Source of the DNA: Kineosporia corallincola
GTDB taxonomy: Bacteria; Actinomycetota; Actinomycetes; Actinomycetales; Kineosporiaceae
Length of the DNA stretch: 64,000 nucleotides
Direction: 5' to 3'
Assembly (NCBI RefSeq): GCF_018499875.1
Contig: NZ_JAHBAY010000008.1
Span: 186,001 to 250,000 of the forward strand
This document shows positions 26,789 through 34,999 of the stretch, piece after piece. Below the pieces are notes generated by a model. It was not told where the DNA came from. It did not search any database and worked only from the letters and a program-made list of their open reading frames with translations. The stretch's first letter is position 1. Each line of letters begins with the position of its first letter. Made by a program: the position numbers and the translations under genes.

Positions 26789-29149
26789 TCAGGAAAGGGA
26801 AGCCATGAACGCGGCGTAGGCCTCGGCCATCACGGTCGCCTCGGCCCGCGTGGGCATCTGCTGGCCGGCCGACAGGTTCGCGGCGGCCCGGATCTTTCCG
26901 GCCGCCAGGTCGTGGAACACGCCGACGTCGACACCGTCGATGAGCGGGGTGAAGGCCGAGGCCAGGTTCGCCGGCGAACCACCGAAACGCTCCTGGTAGA
27001 AACGGTTCACGCGGGTCGCCGGGCTCTCCTTGTAGAGCCGCCGGATCACCTCGGACAGCAGCGCGCCGTCGTCCAGCCGCCGCGCCACCAGCCAGGCGTC
27101 CGCGTCGGCCACCACGTCGAGCCAGCCGAAACCGCTCGCCGAGCCCTTCGCGCCGATCTCGCCCGCCAGCCATTCCCGCAGGCCGGTGCCCGGGTAACTG
27201 CCCCAGACCGAGAGCAGGTCGAGCATCCATCCGCCCAGGTCACCCAGGCCGTACTCACCCTGCGTGCCGGGTGCGCCCCAGACCTGGTAGCCGCGCAGGG
27301 TGGCCGCGAAGTGCCGGAAGTCCAGCGCGGTGGCGGGTTCCGCGGGGGCCAGCGCTGCCAGCGCGGCCTCACCGGTGCTGCGGGCCAGCGACTCGTCACC
27401 GGTGTCGTCGATCGGGGTGTACACCCGCCACAGGGCCTTGAAATCCTCGTCGTCCCAGTAGGTCGGGCGCTGGAGTGCGTGCGCGATGATCGAGGGGGAC
27501 ATGTAGTTGTAGCCGACCAGGTCTTTCAGCAGCAGCCCGGCGTCGCTCAGACCCCGCTCGATCGCCACCTCCGCCCGCACCAGCCATTCGAAGAACACGT
27601 CGAAACCGGTGGCACTGGCCGAGCCGTGCTGCTCCACCGGCGGCGAGACCACCCGGGTCAGGTCGACCGGGGTCGCCCTCGACGACACCACGTCGTTGTC
27701 CACGGCCACCGCGCGGGTGGGCAGCGAGCGGGTGATCGTGGCGATCTGGTTGTAGTGCCACTCGCGCGGCATGGCGAATCCCATGTTGCCCGACCAGCCG
27801 GTCGACATCCCGGCCACGAAAGCGGCCTGCGCGTAACCCTTGTCGATCACCTTGGCGCAGACGTTGCGGGTGCCGTACACGCCGATCCGGTAGCTGGTGC
27901 CGATGACCTGCCCCATCGACTTCCGGACGCCGCGGAAGTAGTCCATGACCGGGCCGTCGATCACCTCGCCGACCGCGTCGAAGTCGACGGAGAAGAAGAC
28001 GACGGTGTCGTGCGGCAGCCCGAGCGCCCGGCACCGCTCGGTCGCCTCCACGCCGTGGGTGAGCCCGTTGGCCTCGGTCATCACCGCGGCCTCGTTGTTC
28101 AGCCGCTGGTGGATCGGGAACAGCCGGATGCCGGCGGCGGCCAGGCCGTCGATCTCGGGCGAGAGGATGTTCTTGCCCTCGCCCACGGTGTAGCGCCCGA
28201 CCGCGGTGTATCCGGCCGCGCGCAGGGCGACGGCGTCGGCGGCGGTCAGCTGGGTGCGGCAGTCGAAGCCGGTCGTGCTCCGGTCCACGTCGCCGTTGGA
28301 GACCAGCGCCGCGCACCAGGTCGGGTAGTCGGCCCGGCCGGAGGCGGGCAGCTCCATGAACGACTGGAACGACCTGGTCGCGGTCACCGTGCTCTGGTCG
28401 AAGGTGCCGCTGAACGGCACGTCGACCGCGTTGGCCCGCAGCGCGGCCTGGAACAACCGCACGAACCGCTGGGTGCCGTCCACCGATCCGGCTCCCACCT
28501 GCGCGGCCGTGGTCCGCAGGCCGGCCCGGGTGCCGGTGCCGAAGTTGCCGTTGGCGGTGCCGTCGGCCATCCCGATCTCGTACTGCACACCGAAGTACAG
28601 CGCCGTGGCCACCCCGCGGGAGAAGATGCCGTCGGCCGGGACCAGGGCGAAGTCGGCGCGGCCGGAGTAGGTGGCGTTGAGCCAGCGCTGCACCTCGCGC
28701 ACCGGGTCGGTGCCACCGGACAGCAGCACGTAGGCGTCCATGGTGGTGAGCGAGAGCATCAGCTTCACGTCGATGAAGGCGCCGGTCAGGCCGAGGTCGC
28801 CGCGGATCTGCGACACCGCGTACTCGATCGCCGCGAAGGTCGGCGTGGCGCCCTGGTAGATGCCGGAATACCCCTTGCACCACAGAGCCGCGCTGACGAT
28901 GCGCAGCAGGTTGGCCGAGGTGGTGTTCGCATCGACGCGGCCGATCTTCGCGGTGAAGGCGGCCGTGGTGGCCGGCCCGAAGCCCGAGCTGAGCGGGCTC
29001 ACACCGAGCTCGATCTGAAGGGCCCGGCGGATTGCGTACATCGAGTTCCAGCCGGTGATGCCGTCTTCCGTCACGGTGACCCAGCCGCTGACCCCGCCGT
29101 AGGTGTCGTTGAGCCATGCCTGGGCGTATTCGACCTGGGGATCAGCCAT
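26789..29149 (-). CDS. DUF1906 glycoside-hydrolase-like protein with repeat N-terminus
   Basis: 786 residues. Two related N-terminal repeats (AQAWLNDTYGG ... DGITGWNSMYAIRRALQIELGV at 7-65, VQRWLNATYSGRAD ... DGIFSRGVATALYFGVQYEIGM at ~140-195) and a third, weaker one (~225-285) resemble peptidoglycan-binding-like modules. Residues ~292-490 form the DUF1906/Rv2525c-like TIM-barrel domain (TGFDCR, YTAVGRY, FFSVDFD, YRIGVYG). The remaining ~290 residues are helical and not recognised. No signal peptide is visible at ATG 29149, odd for a wall-acting enzyme; non-classical export or a missed start is possible. Confidence 0.83.
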   Translation of the reverse strand: MADPQVEYAQAWLNDTYGGVSGWVTVTEDGITGWNSMYAIRRALQIELGVSPLSSGFGPATTAAFTAKIGRVDANTTSANLLRIVSAALWCKGYSGIYQGATPTFAAIEYAVSQIRGDLGLTGAFIDVKLMLSLTTMDAYVLLSGGTDPVREVQRWLNATYSGRADFALVPADGIFSRGVATALYFGVQYEIGMADGTANGNFGTGTRAGLRTTAAQVGAGSVDGTQRFVRLFQAALRANAVDVPFSGTFDQSTVTATRSFQSFMELPASGRADYPTWCAALVSNGDVDRSTTGFDCRTQLTAADAVALRAAGYTAVGRYTVGEGKNILSPEIDGLAAAGIRLFPIHQRLNNEAAVMTEANGLTHGVEATERCRALGLPHDTVVFFSVDFDAVGEVIDGPVMDYFRGVRKSMGQVIGTSYRIGVYGTRNVCAKVIDKGYAQAAFVAGMSTGWSGNMGFAMPREWHYNQIATITRSLPTRAVAVDNDVVSSRATPVDLTRVVSPPVEQHGSASATGFDVFFEWLVRAEVAIERGLSDAGLLLKDLVGYNYMSPSIIAHALQRPTYWDDEDFKALWRVYTPIDDTGDESLARSTGEAALAALAPAEPATALDFRHFAATLRGYQVWGAPGTQGEYGLGDLGGWMLDLLSVWGSYPGTGLREWLAGEIGAKGSASGFGWLDVVADADAWLVARRLDDGALLSEVIRRLYKESPATRVNRFYQERFGGSPANLASAFTPLIDGVDVGVFHDLAAGKIRAAANLSAGQQMPTRAEATVMAEAYAAFMASLS

Positions 29150-29273
29150 GTCCGGCAGGCTAGGCGAAACGCTTCTGATGCTGCGATATGGGGCTTATCA
29201 CCGCTTTTCCCCACAGAACCTTCACGATTGCTTCGGCGTTCGATCGAAGCGGCTTGCTATCGGGGCTTCCCAC

Positions 29274-29329
29274 TGTGGACGACATGTGGACGACGTGTGG
29301 ACGACGTGAGGCGCGCTCCTCACGTCGTC
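29274..29329. repeat. Three 11-bp tandem repeats plus 12-bp inverted repeat
   Basis: TGTGGACGACA, TGTGGACGACG, TGTGGACGACG (29274-29306) run into a perfect inverted repeat GACGACGTGAGG / CCTCACGTCGTC (29300-29311 and 29318-29329, 6-nt loop). On the minus strand the units read as TCGTCCACA, one base from the DnaA box TTGTCCACA. The site is 125-176 bp upstream of the DUF1906 start. No gene is in 29150-29465. Confidence 0.7.
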
Positions 29330-29418
29330 GTTCCAGAAATCTGACGCCGTGGTTCAGCCGGGTGGCTGTGAATGTGCCCGGGGTGCGGGTGTTTTTGTGG
29401 TGATGCCGCGAGGATCAA

Positions 29419-29452
29419 GGACGCCGGCCGCTCCGGAGAGCGGCCGGCGTCC
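29419..29452 (-). terminator. Terminator after ileS
   Basis: Perfect 15-bp stem (GGACGCCGGCCGCTC / GAGCGGCCGGCGTCC) with a 4-nt loop, 13 bp past the ileS stop. The T-run is poor, as often in high-GC actinobacteria. Confidence 0.82.
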
Positions 29453-29465
29453 TGCTGTGCTGCCG

Positions 29466-32400
29466 TCAGGCCCGGGTGACCGAGACCGTGGCCTCCACCT
29501 CGCCGACCGTGCCGGCGTAGCCGCCGGTCAACGGCTCGGGGCTGAGCTCGACCGCGTCGGCCAGCACCTCGCCTGCCACGAACTCCTGGTGGCTGCGGAC
29601 GGCATCGAGCACCTCGGCCGGGCCGGACACGACGAGCCGGATCCGGTCGGAGATGTCCAGATCGGCGTCCCGGCGGGCCTGCTGCACGACGCGGACCACG
29701 TCGCGGGCCAGGCCCTCCACCTCCAGCTCGGGGGTGATCTCGGTGTCCAGCGCGATGGTGACGCCGCGCTGGGTCTCCACCACCCAGCCCGAGCGCGGCA
29801 GCTCGGTCACGACGACCTCGTCGCTGTTCACGTCGACCTTCGAGCCCTCGAAGTCGACCTGCACCGAACCGGCGGAGCGCAGGGCGGCGACCACGTCGTC
29901 GGCCGGCAGGGCGGCCAGGGCCTTGGCCACCCCCTGGGTCTGCTTGCCGAACCGCTTGCCCAGCGCCCGGAAGTTGGGCTTGACCTCGACGTCGACCACG
30001 GCACCGGCCGAGGCCAGGGTGTCGAGGTTCTTGACGTTGAGCTCCTCGGCGATGTCGTCGAGCAGCGCCTTCGGCAGGTCCACCCCGGCGGGCAGACCGA
30101 CGTAGGCGGCGGCCAGCGGCTGGCGCACCCGCACCTTGCTGGCCTTGCGCGCGGCCCGGCCGGCCTCCACGGCGTTGCGGGCGGTGCGCACCTCCTCCGA
30201 GAGGGTGGCGCTCATCAGCGACACGTCGGCCACCGGCCAGTCGGCCAGGTGCACCGACTCGGGGGCACCCGGGTTGCCCGGGCGGACGACCAGCTGCCAC
30301 ACCTCCTCGGTGATGAACGGGACGATCGGGGCCAGCAGACGGGTCAGCACGTCCAGGCACTCGTACAGCGTGACCAGGGCGTCCATGTCGCCGTCCCAGA
30401 ACCGCTGACGCGAGCGCCGCACGTACCAGTTGGACAGGTCGTCGACGAATTCGCCCAGCACGCGCCCGGTTCCGGCGGTGTCGTAGTTCTCCAGCTTCTG
30501 GTCCACGTCGCGGGCCAGGGCGTGCAGCTCGCCCAGCACCCAGCGGTCCAGGGTGTTGCGCTCCTGAGGGGCCTTAGCCGCGGACGGGTCCCAGTTGACG
30601 TGACTTGCGTAGAGACTGAAGAAGGACGCGGTGTTCCAATAAGTCATGAGCAGTTTGCGGGTGATCTCGTCGAGTGGGCCAGGGCCCACCCGGCGCGGGC
30701 TCCACGGCGATCCGGAGCAGGCCATGAACCAGCGCAGGGCGTCGGCACCGTGAGCGTCCATCAGCGGGATCGGCGCCAGGATGTTGCCCAGGTGCTTGCT
30801 CATCTTGCGGCCGTCCTCGGCCATGATGTGGCCCAGGCACACCACGTTCTCGTAGGGCGAGCGGTCGAACACCAGCGTGCCGACGGCCATCAGCGAGTAG
30901 AACCAGCCGCGGGTCTGGTCGATCGCCTCGCAGATGTACTGCGCGGGATACCGCTTCTCCAGCGCCTTTTCGCTGCCCGCCACGTGCGGGTAGCCGATCG
31001 CGGCGAACGGCATGGCGCCGGAGTCGTACCAGGCGTCGATGACTTCCGGCACGCGCGTGGCGGTTTCACCGCAGTCGGCGCAGGCGAAGGTGATCTCGTC
31101 GACGAACGGCCGGTGCGGGTCGAGCTGCGACAGGTCGCGCCCGGTGCGCTCGCCGAGCTCCTTGCGCGAGCCGATCGCCGTCACGTGGTCGTTCGTGCAG
31201 CGCCACAGCGGCAGCGGCGTGCCCCAGTAGCGGGTGCGCGAGACCGCCCAGTCGATGTTGTTCTCCAGCCAGTCGCCGAAGCGGCCGTGCTTGATGTGGT
31301 CGGGGTACCAGTTGGTCTGCTCGTTCTCGCGCAGCAGCTGCTGGCGCACGGTGGTGGTGCGGATGTACCAGGCGGGCTGCGCGTAATACATCAGCGGCGT
31401 GTGGCAGCGCCAGCAGTGCGGGTAGGAGTGCTCGAAACGCTGCGAGCGGAACAGCACGCCGCGCTTCTTCATGTCCATGATCAGCGGCTCGTCGGCGTCC
31501 TTGAAGAACAACCCCCCGACCATCGGGACGTCGTCCTTGAAGTGCCCGTTGCCGGCCACCGGGTTCACCACGGGCAGGCCGTTGGCGCGGGCCACCAGGA
31601 GGTCGTCGGCGCCGAAGGCCGGGGCCTGGTGCACCAGCCCGGTTCCGTCGCCGGTGGTGACGTAGTCGGCGAGCACGACGCGGTGCGCGTCGGGGATGTC
31701 GATCAGGTCGAACGGACGCTTGTAGCGCAGGTTCTCGAGGTCTCGCCCGGGCAGCTCGGCCAGCACCTCGGAGTCCTCACCCAGCACGGCGACCCGCAGC
31801 GGCTCGGCGACGACGAACGTCCCCTTGTCGTTCTTCGCCAGCTGGTAGGTGACGTCGGGGTGCACCGCGACGGCGGTGTTCGACACCAGCGTCCAGGGGG
31901 TGGTGGTCCAGATCAGCAGCTCGGCGTCGGCGTGCCCGGCGAGCGGCTCGACCAGCGGGAACCGCACGTAGACCGAGGGATCCTTGACGTTCTCGTAGCC
32001 CTGCGCGACCTCGTGGTCAGACAGCGCCGTGCCGCAGCGCGGGCAGTACGGCGTGACCCGGAAGTCCTCGCTGAGGCGGCCGTCGTTGTAGATCTTCGCC
32101 AGCGACCACCAGACGCTGTCCACGTACTCCGGAGACATCGTCTCGTAGGGGTCGTCCAGGTCGATCCAGTAGCCCATCCGCTCGGTGAGCTTCTCGAACT
32201 CGTCGACGTGGCGGGTCACCGACTCGCGGCAGCGCTCGTTGAAGAACGCGACGCCGACCTTCTCGATATCGGGCTTGCCGGAGAGGCCGAGCTCCTTCTC
32301 GACGGCCAGCTCGACCGGCAGGCCGTGGCAGTCCCAGCCGGCCTGGCGGGGAACGGCGTAGCCCTTCATCGTGCGGTAACGCGGGAAGAGGTCCTTGAAC

Positions 32401-32612
32401 ACGCGGGCCTCGACGTGGTGCGTGCCGGGCGCGCCGTTCGCGGTCGGCGGGCCCTCGTAGAACACCCAGCTCGCGCCGTCCTTCGTGCGCTCCAGGCTGC
32501 GCTCGAAGATCCGGTTCTGCTTCCACCAGTCGATGATCTTGTGATCGGTCGCGGGCAGGTCGATCTTCGTCGGCAGGCTGGCGAAGGGGGTGGCGAACGC
32601 TTGTTCTGCCAT
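29466..32612 (-). CDS. ileS: Isoleucyl-tRNA synthetase
   Basis: 1048 residues. Class I motifs: HIGH region GPPTANGAPGTHH (~50-62), DCHGLPVE, KMSKHLGNI (~600), and a C-terminal anticodon-binding part (RRSRQRFWDGDM ... LAPIVPFITEEVW). The GTHH version and the length fit the eukaryote-like (type 2) IleRS, which in other bacteria is often mupirocin-tolerant (inference). ATG 32612 is chosen because of the GAGGAG site just upstream and because longer versions would run into the T-box leader. Around 30600-30660 several A/T-ending codons cluster (AAA, ACT, TAT, AGT, GCA). Confidence 0.96.
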   Translation of the reverse strand: MAEQAFATPFASLPTKIDLPATDHKIIDWWKQNRIFERSLERTKDGASWVFYEGPPTANGAPGTHHVEARVFKDLFPRYRTMKGYAVPRQAGWDCHGLPVELAVEKELGLSGKPDIEKVGVAFFNERCRESVTRHVDEFEKLTERMGYWIDLDDPYETMSPEYVDSVWWSLAKIYNDGRLSEDFRVTPYCPRCGTALSDHEVAQGYENVKDPSVYVRFPLVEPLAGHADAELLIWTTTPWTLVSNTAVAVHPDVTYQLAKNDKGTFVVAEPLRVAVLGEDSEVLAELPGRDLENLRYKRPFDLIDIPDAHRVVLADYVTTGDGTGLVHQAPAFGADDLLVARANGLPVVNPVAGNGHFKDDVPMVGGLFFKDADEPLIMDMKKRGVLFRSQRFEHSYPHCWRCHTPLMYYAQPAWYIRTTTVRQQLLRENEQTNWYPDHIKHGRFGDWLENNIDWAVSRTRYWGTPLPLWRCTNDHVTAIGSRKELGERTGRDLSQLDPHRPFVDEITFACADCGETATRVPEVIDAWYDSGAMPFAAIGYPHVAGSEKALEKRYPAQYICEAIDQTRGWFYSLMAVGTLVFDRSPYENVVCLGHIMAEDGRKMSKHLGNILAPIPLMDAHGADALRWFMACSGSPWSPRRVGPGPLDEITRKLLMTYWNTASFFSLYASHVNWDPSAAKAPQERNTLDRWVLGELHALARDVDQKLENYDTAGTGRVLGEFVDDLSNWYVRRSRQRFWDGDMDALVTLYECLDVLTRLLAPIVPFITEEVWQLVVRPGNPGAPESVHLADWPVADVSLMSATLSEEVRTARNAVEAGRAARKASKVRVRQPLAAAYVGLPAGVDLPKALLDDIAEELNVKNLDTLASAGAVVDVEVKPNFRALGKRFGKQTQGVAKALAALPADDVVAALRSAGSVQVDFEGSKVDVNSDEVVVTELPRSGWVVETQRGVTIALDTEITPELEVEGLARDVVRVVQQARRDADLDISDRIRLVVSGPAEVLDAVRSHQEFVAGEVLADAVELSPEPLTGGYAGTVGEVEATVSVTRA

Positions 32613-32619
32613 CGGGCTG

Positions 32620-32810
32620 GCTCTCCTCGTCACTCGCATGAGCTGGGCACTCTCATGCGGGGACGAAGCCGGCGGGCTCCGCGGTACCACCCCGCTTGCA
32701 CCCGCCCGGTCACGACGGGTGCCGCTCGAAGACGCTGTGACGTGCGCCGATTCCGTCCGGTTCTACTGGGAGAGCGGGCTCTCTGTTCTTCCGGAGGCTC
32801 CCCGTTGATG
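32620..32810 (-). promoter_or_regulatory. T-box riboswitch, translational type
   Basis: Minus strand shows the T-box core GGGGTGGTACCGCGG (complement of 32679-32693); UGGU matches an A discriminator, as in tRNA-Ile. Downstream, CTTCGTC (complement 32662-32668) can pair with GACGAGG (complement 32625-32631), which covers the ileS Shine-Dalgarno. That predicts on/off control of translation rather than termination. An ATC triplet that could be the specifier is at complement 32749-32751, not proven. Confidence 0.88.
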
Positions 32811-32882
32811 GCGGATCAAAGCCTGTTCTCCCGAGTGTACGCGGGGCTGCAAATCAGTTCGTGGGCGACAGGCGCACTAACA

Positions 32883-32914
32883 TTCAAAGCTACGCCATTC
32901 ACTTTCAAAGTGAA
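32883..32914. promoter_or_regulatory. Palindromic operator upstream of gltX
   Basis: TTCACTTTCAAAGTGAA (32898-32914) is a perfect 8-1-8 palindrome 24 bp before the gltX ATG. TTCAAAG occurs in it at 32904 and again at 32883, exactly 21 bp (two turns) upstream. The block is AT-rich in a GC-rich region, so repressor binding is plausible. Confidence 0.65.
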
Positions 32915-32938
32915 GCCACCCACGAGGACTGGACCCCC

Positions 32939-34582
32939 ATGCTCGACCGCCAGGTCATCGATTCCCTCTTCCCGGCCGACCTGCCCGAGGCGGCCGAGCT
33001 GGAGCAGCGCTACCCGCCCCGGCAACTGCCGGAGGGCGCGATGGTGACCCGGCTGGGCCCGTCCCCGACCGGTTTCGTGCACATCGGTGGCCTGTACGTC
33101 GGGATGATCGACAAGGACTTCTCGGACCACACCTCCGGTCGTTACCTCCTGCGCATCGAAGACACCGACCAGGCCCGTGAGGTCGAGGGCGCGGTGGAGC
33201 AGTTCGGCCGGGCGTTCGGCTATTTCGGCATCGAGGCCGACGAGCCCGAGGGGGAGTACGGCCCGTACTTCCAGTCGCAGCGCGAGAGTGTCTACCTGAC
33301 CTTCGTGCGTGAGCTGCTGCGCCAGGACAAGGCCTACCTGTGCTTCGCCACCTCCGAGGAGCTGGCCGACATCCGGGCCCGGCAGGAGGCGTCCAAGGCG
33401 CCGACCGGCTACTACGGCCGCTGGGCGATCTGGCGTCACGCCGGTGACGAGGAGACGGCCAAGGCGCTGGACGAGGGCCGCCCCTACGTCGTCCGGTTCC
33501 GCACGCCGGAAGACGGCCCGCTGCGCGTCACCTTCGACGACGCCATCCGCGGCAAGCTCCAGCACGAGGCCAACCGCAACGACGCGGTGATCCTGAAGAG
33601 CTCGGCCAGCAGCCCGCGTCTGCCCACCTACCACTTCGCGCACGCGGTGGACGACCACCTGATGCGGGTCACCCACGTGATCCGGGGCGAGGAGTGGATC
33701 AGCTCGGTGCCGCTGCACCTCCAGCTGTTCGATGCGCTCGGCTTCGAGCGGGTCACCTACGCGCACATCGCCCCGCTGATGAAGATGATCCCGGGTGGCA
33801 AGCGCAAGCTGTCCAAGCGTAAAGACCCCGAGGCGAGCGTCGACTTCTACATCGAGCAGGGCTTCCCGGCCCCGGCCGTGCAGTACTACCTGCGCGGCCT
33901 GGCGAACGGCCGGCTGGCCGAGATGCCACTGCAAGAAGCCCTTTCCACGCCGCTGGCGCTGGACCAGTTCGGGGTCGCGGGCCCGCTGGTCGACCTGGTG
34001 AAGCTGGAGGGGATGAGCGCTGACCACATCGCCACCCTGACCAGTGAGCAGGTCTACGAGCAGGTGCTGGTGTGGGCCGGGCAGTTCGACGCCGAGCTGG
34101 AGGCGGTGCTCAAGGCCGACCGTGAGCTCGCCGTGAAGGCGATCGGTGTGGAGCGCGAGGGGGTCGAGAACCCGCGCAAGGACCTGCGCAAGTGGTCGGA
34201 CTTCCGCCCGCAGTACGGGTTCTTCCTGCCCGCGCTGTTCACCCCGGCGGCCGGCCCGTCCGACGAGCGGGTCACCCCGCTCAACGTCGCGCCCGAGGTC
34301 GTCACCGGTTTCGTGAACGCCTTCGTCGACGCCTACCAGCACCTGGACGAGCAGCCGGAGTGGTTCAACCAGATCCGCGAGGCCGCGGCCAAGAACAACT
34401 TCGCGCCCAGCCCGAAGGAGTTCAAGAAGAACCCGGACGCCTACCCGGGCTCGATCCGTGAGGCGTCGCAGCTGGTGCGTGTGGCCCTCACCGGCTCCAC
34501 CCGCAGCCCCGACCTGCACGCCATCGCGATGGTGCTGGGGCCGGACGAGGTGCTCCGCCGTCTGCGTTCCCTGGCCGGCTGA
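32939..34582 (+). CDS. gltX: Glutamyl-tRNA synthetase, atypical long form
   Basis: 547 residues. Class I motifs: PSPTGFVHIGGLY (HIGH, ~41-53), LRIEDTDQAREVEG, and KRKLSKRKD (KMSKS, ~288-296). The extended C-terminal part and inner sequence look more like the long enzymes of Clostridia than the ~490-residue actinobacterial GluRS, so this may be a second, transferred copy (inference; no search run). ATG 32939 follows GAGGA; a longer version would include the operator. Divergent from ileS, sharing ~325 bp that holds the T-box and an operator. Confidence 0.88.
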   Translation: MLDRQVIDSLFPADLPEAAELEQRYPPRQLPEGAMVTRLGPSPTGFVHIGGLYVGMIDKDFSDHTSGRYLLRIEDTDQAREVEGAVEQFGRAFGYFGIEADEPEGEYGPYFQSQRESVYLTFVRELLRQDKAYLCFATSEELADIRARQEASKAPTGYYGRWAIWRHAGDEETAKALDEGRPYVVRFRTPEDGPLRVTFDDAIRGKLQHEANRNDAVILKSSASSPRLPTYHFAHAVDDHLMRVTHVIRGEEWISSVPLHLQLFDALGFERVTYAHIAPLMKMIPGGKRKLSKRKDPEASVDFYIEQGFPAPAVQYYLRGLANGRLAEMPLQEALSTPLALDQFGVAGPLVDLVKLEGMSADHIATLTSEQVYEQVLVWAGQFDAELEAVLKADRELAVKAIGVEREGVENPRKDLRKWSDFRPQYGFFLPALFTPAAGPSDERVTPLNVAPEVVTGFVNAFVDAYQHLDEQPEWFNQIREAAAKNNFAPSPKEFKKNPDAYPGSIREASQLVRVALTGSTRSPDLHAIAMVLGPDEVLRRLRSLAG

Positions 34583-34590
34583 CCTTCGAA

Positions 34591-34634
34591 ACGGTGGACG
34601 GCGCAAGGCTTTCGCGGCCTGCGGCGTCCACCGT
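34591..34634. terminator. Terminator between gltX and the dksA-like gene
   Basis: Perfect 10-bp outer stem (ACGGTGGACG / CGTCCACCGT) with an inner GGC/GCC pairing, then TTCTTC. It lies between convergent genes and may serve both. Confidence 0.72.
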
Positions 34635-34637
34635 TCT

Positions 34638-34985
34638 TCATCGCGGGCGCAGCCGGGCGCAGTCGATGCACTCCGTGGCCAGTGGCCGGGCCCGCAGCCG
34701 TTCCACGGCGATCGGGCGCCCGCAGGTCACGCACACGCCGTAGCGCCCCGCCTCGAGTTCGGCGGTCGCGGCCAGGATCCGCTCCCGGGCGGCCCGCGTA
34801 CGGGTGAGCGCGGCCGTCAGCTGCTCGCGCTCGAACGCGATGGTCGCGCCCTCCGGGTCGTGCTCGTCGTCGGCGTTGGAGTCGAGCGAGGCCTCCACCA
34901 TGCGGGCATGGTCGCGTTCCAGCGCCGCCAGCACCTCGGTGTTGCCGCCCAGCACTGCCGCCAAAATCTCCCGCCGCTCGTCCAT
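34638..34985 (-). CDS. TraR/DksA-type zinc finger protein
   Basis: 115 residues. A long helical coiled coil (LERDHARMVEAS ... FEREQLTAALTRTRAARERILAATAELE) precedes a C4 zinc finger (GVCVTCGRPI, then CIDC at the end). DksA-like proteins enter the RNA polymerase secondary channel; whether this one does is not known. 14 bp after the patatin gene, probably same operon. Confidence 0.88.
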   Translation of the reverse strand: MDERREILAAVLGGNTEVLAALERDHARMVEASLDSNADDEHDPEGATIAFEREQLTAALTRTRAARERILAATAELEAGRYGVCVTCGRPIAVERLRARPLATECIDCARLRPR

Positions 34986-34999
34986 CCGGTCCAGTACAC

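Noticed and set aside
29349-33047. Very long open frame (about 1230 codons) opposite ileS
   Set aside because: A shadow of ileS, caused by high GC3; product is low-complexity Arg/Gly/Val/His without any family motif. The same applies to long frames opposite the PBP, DUF1906, copA and purB genes.
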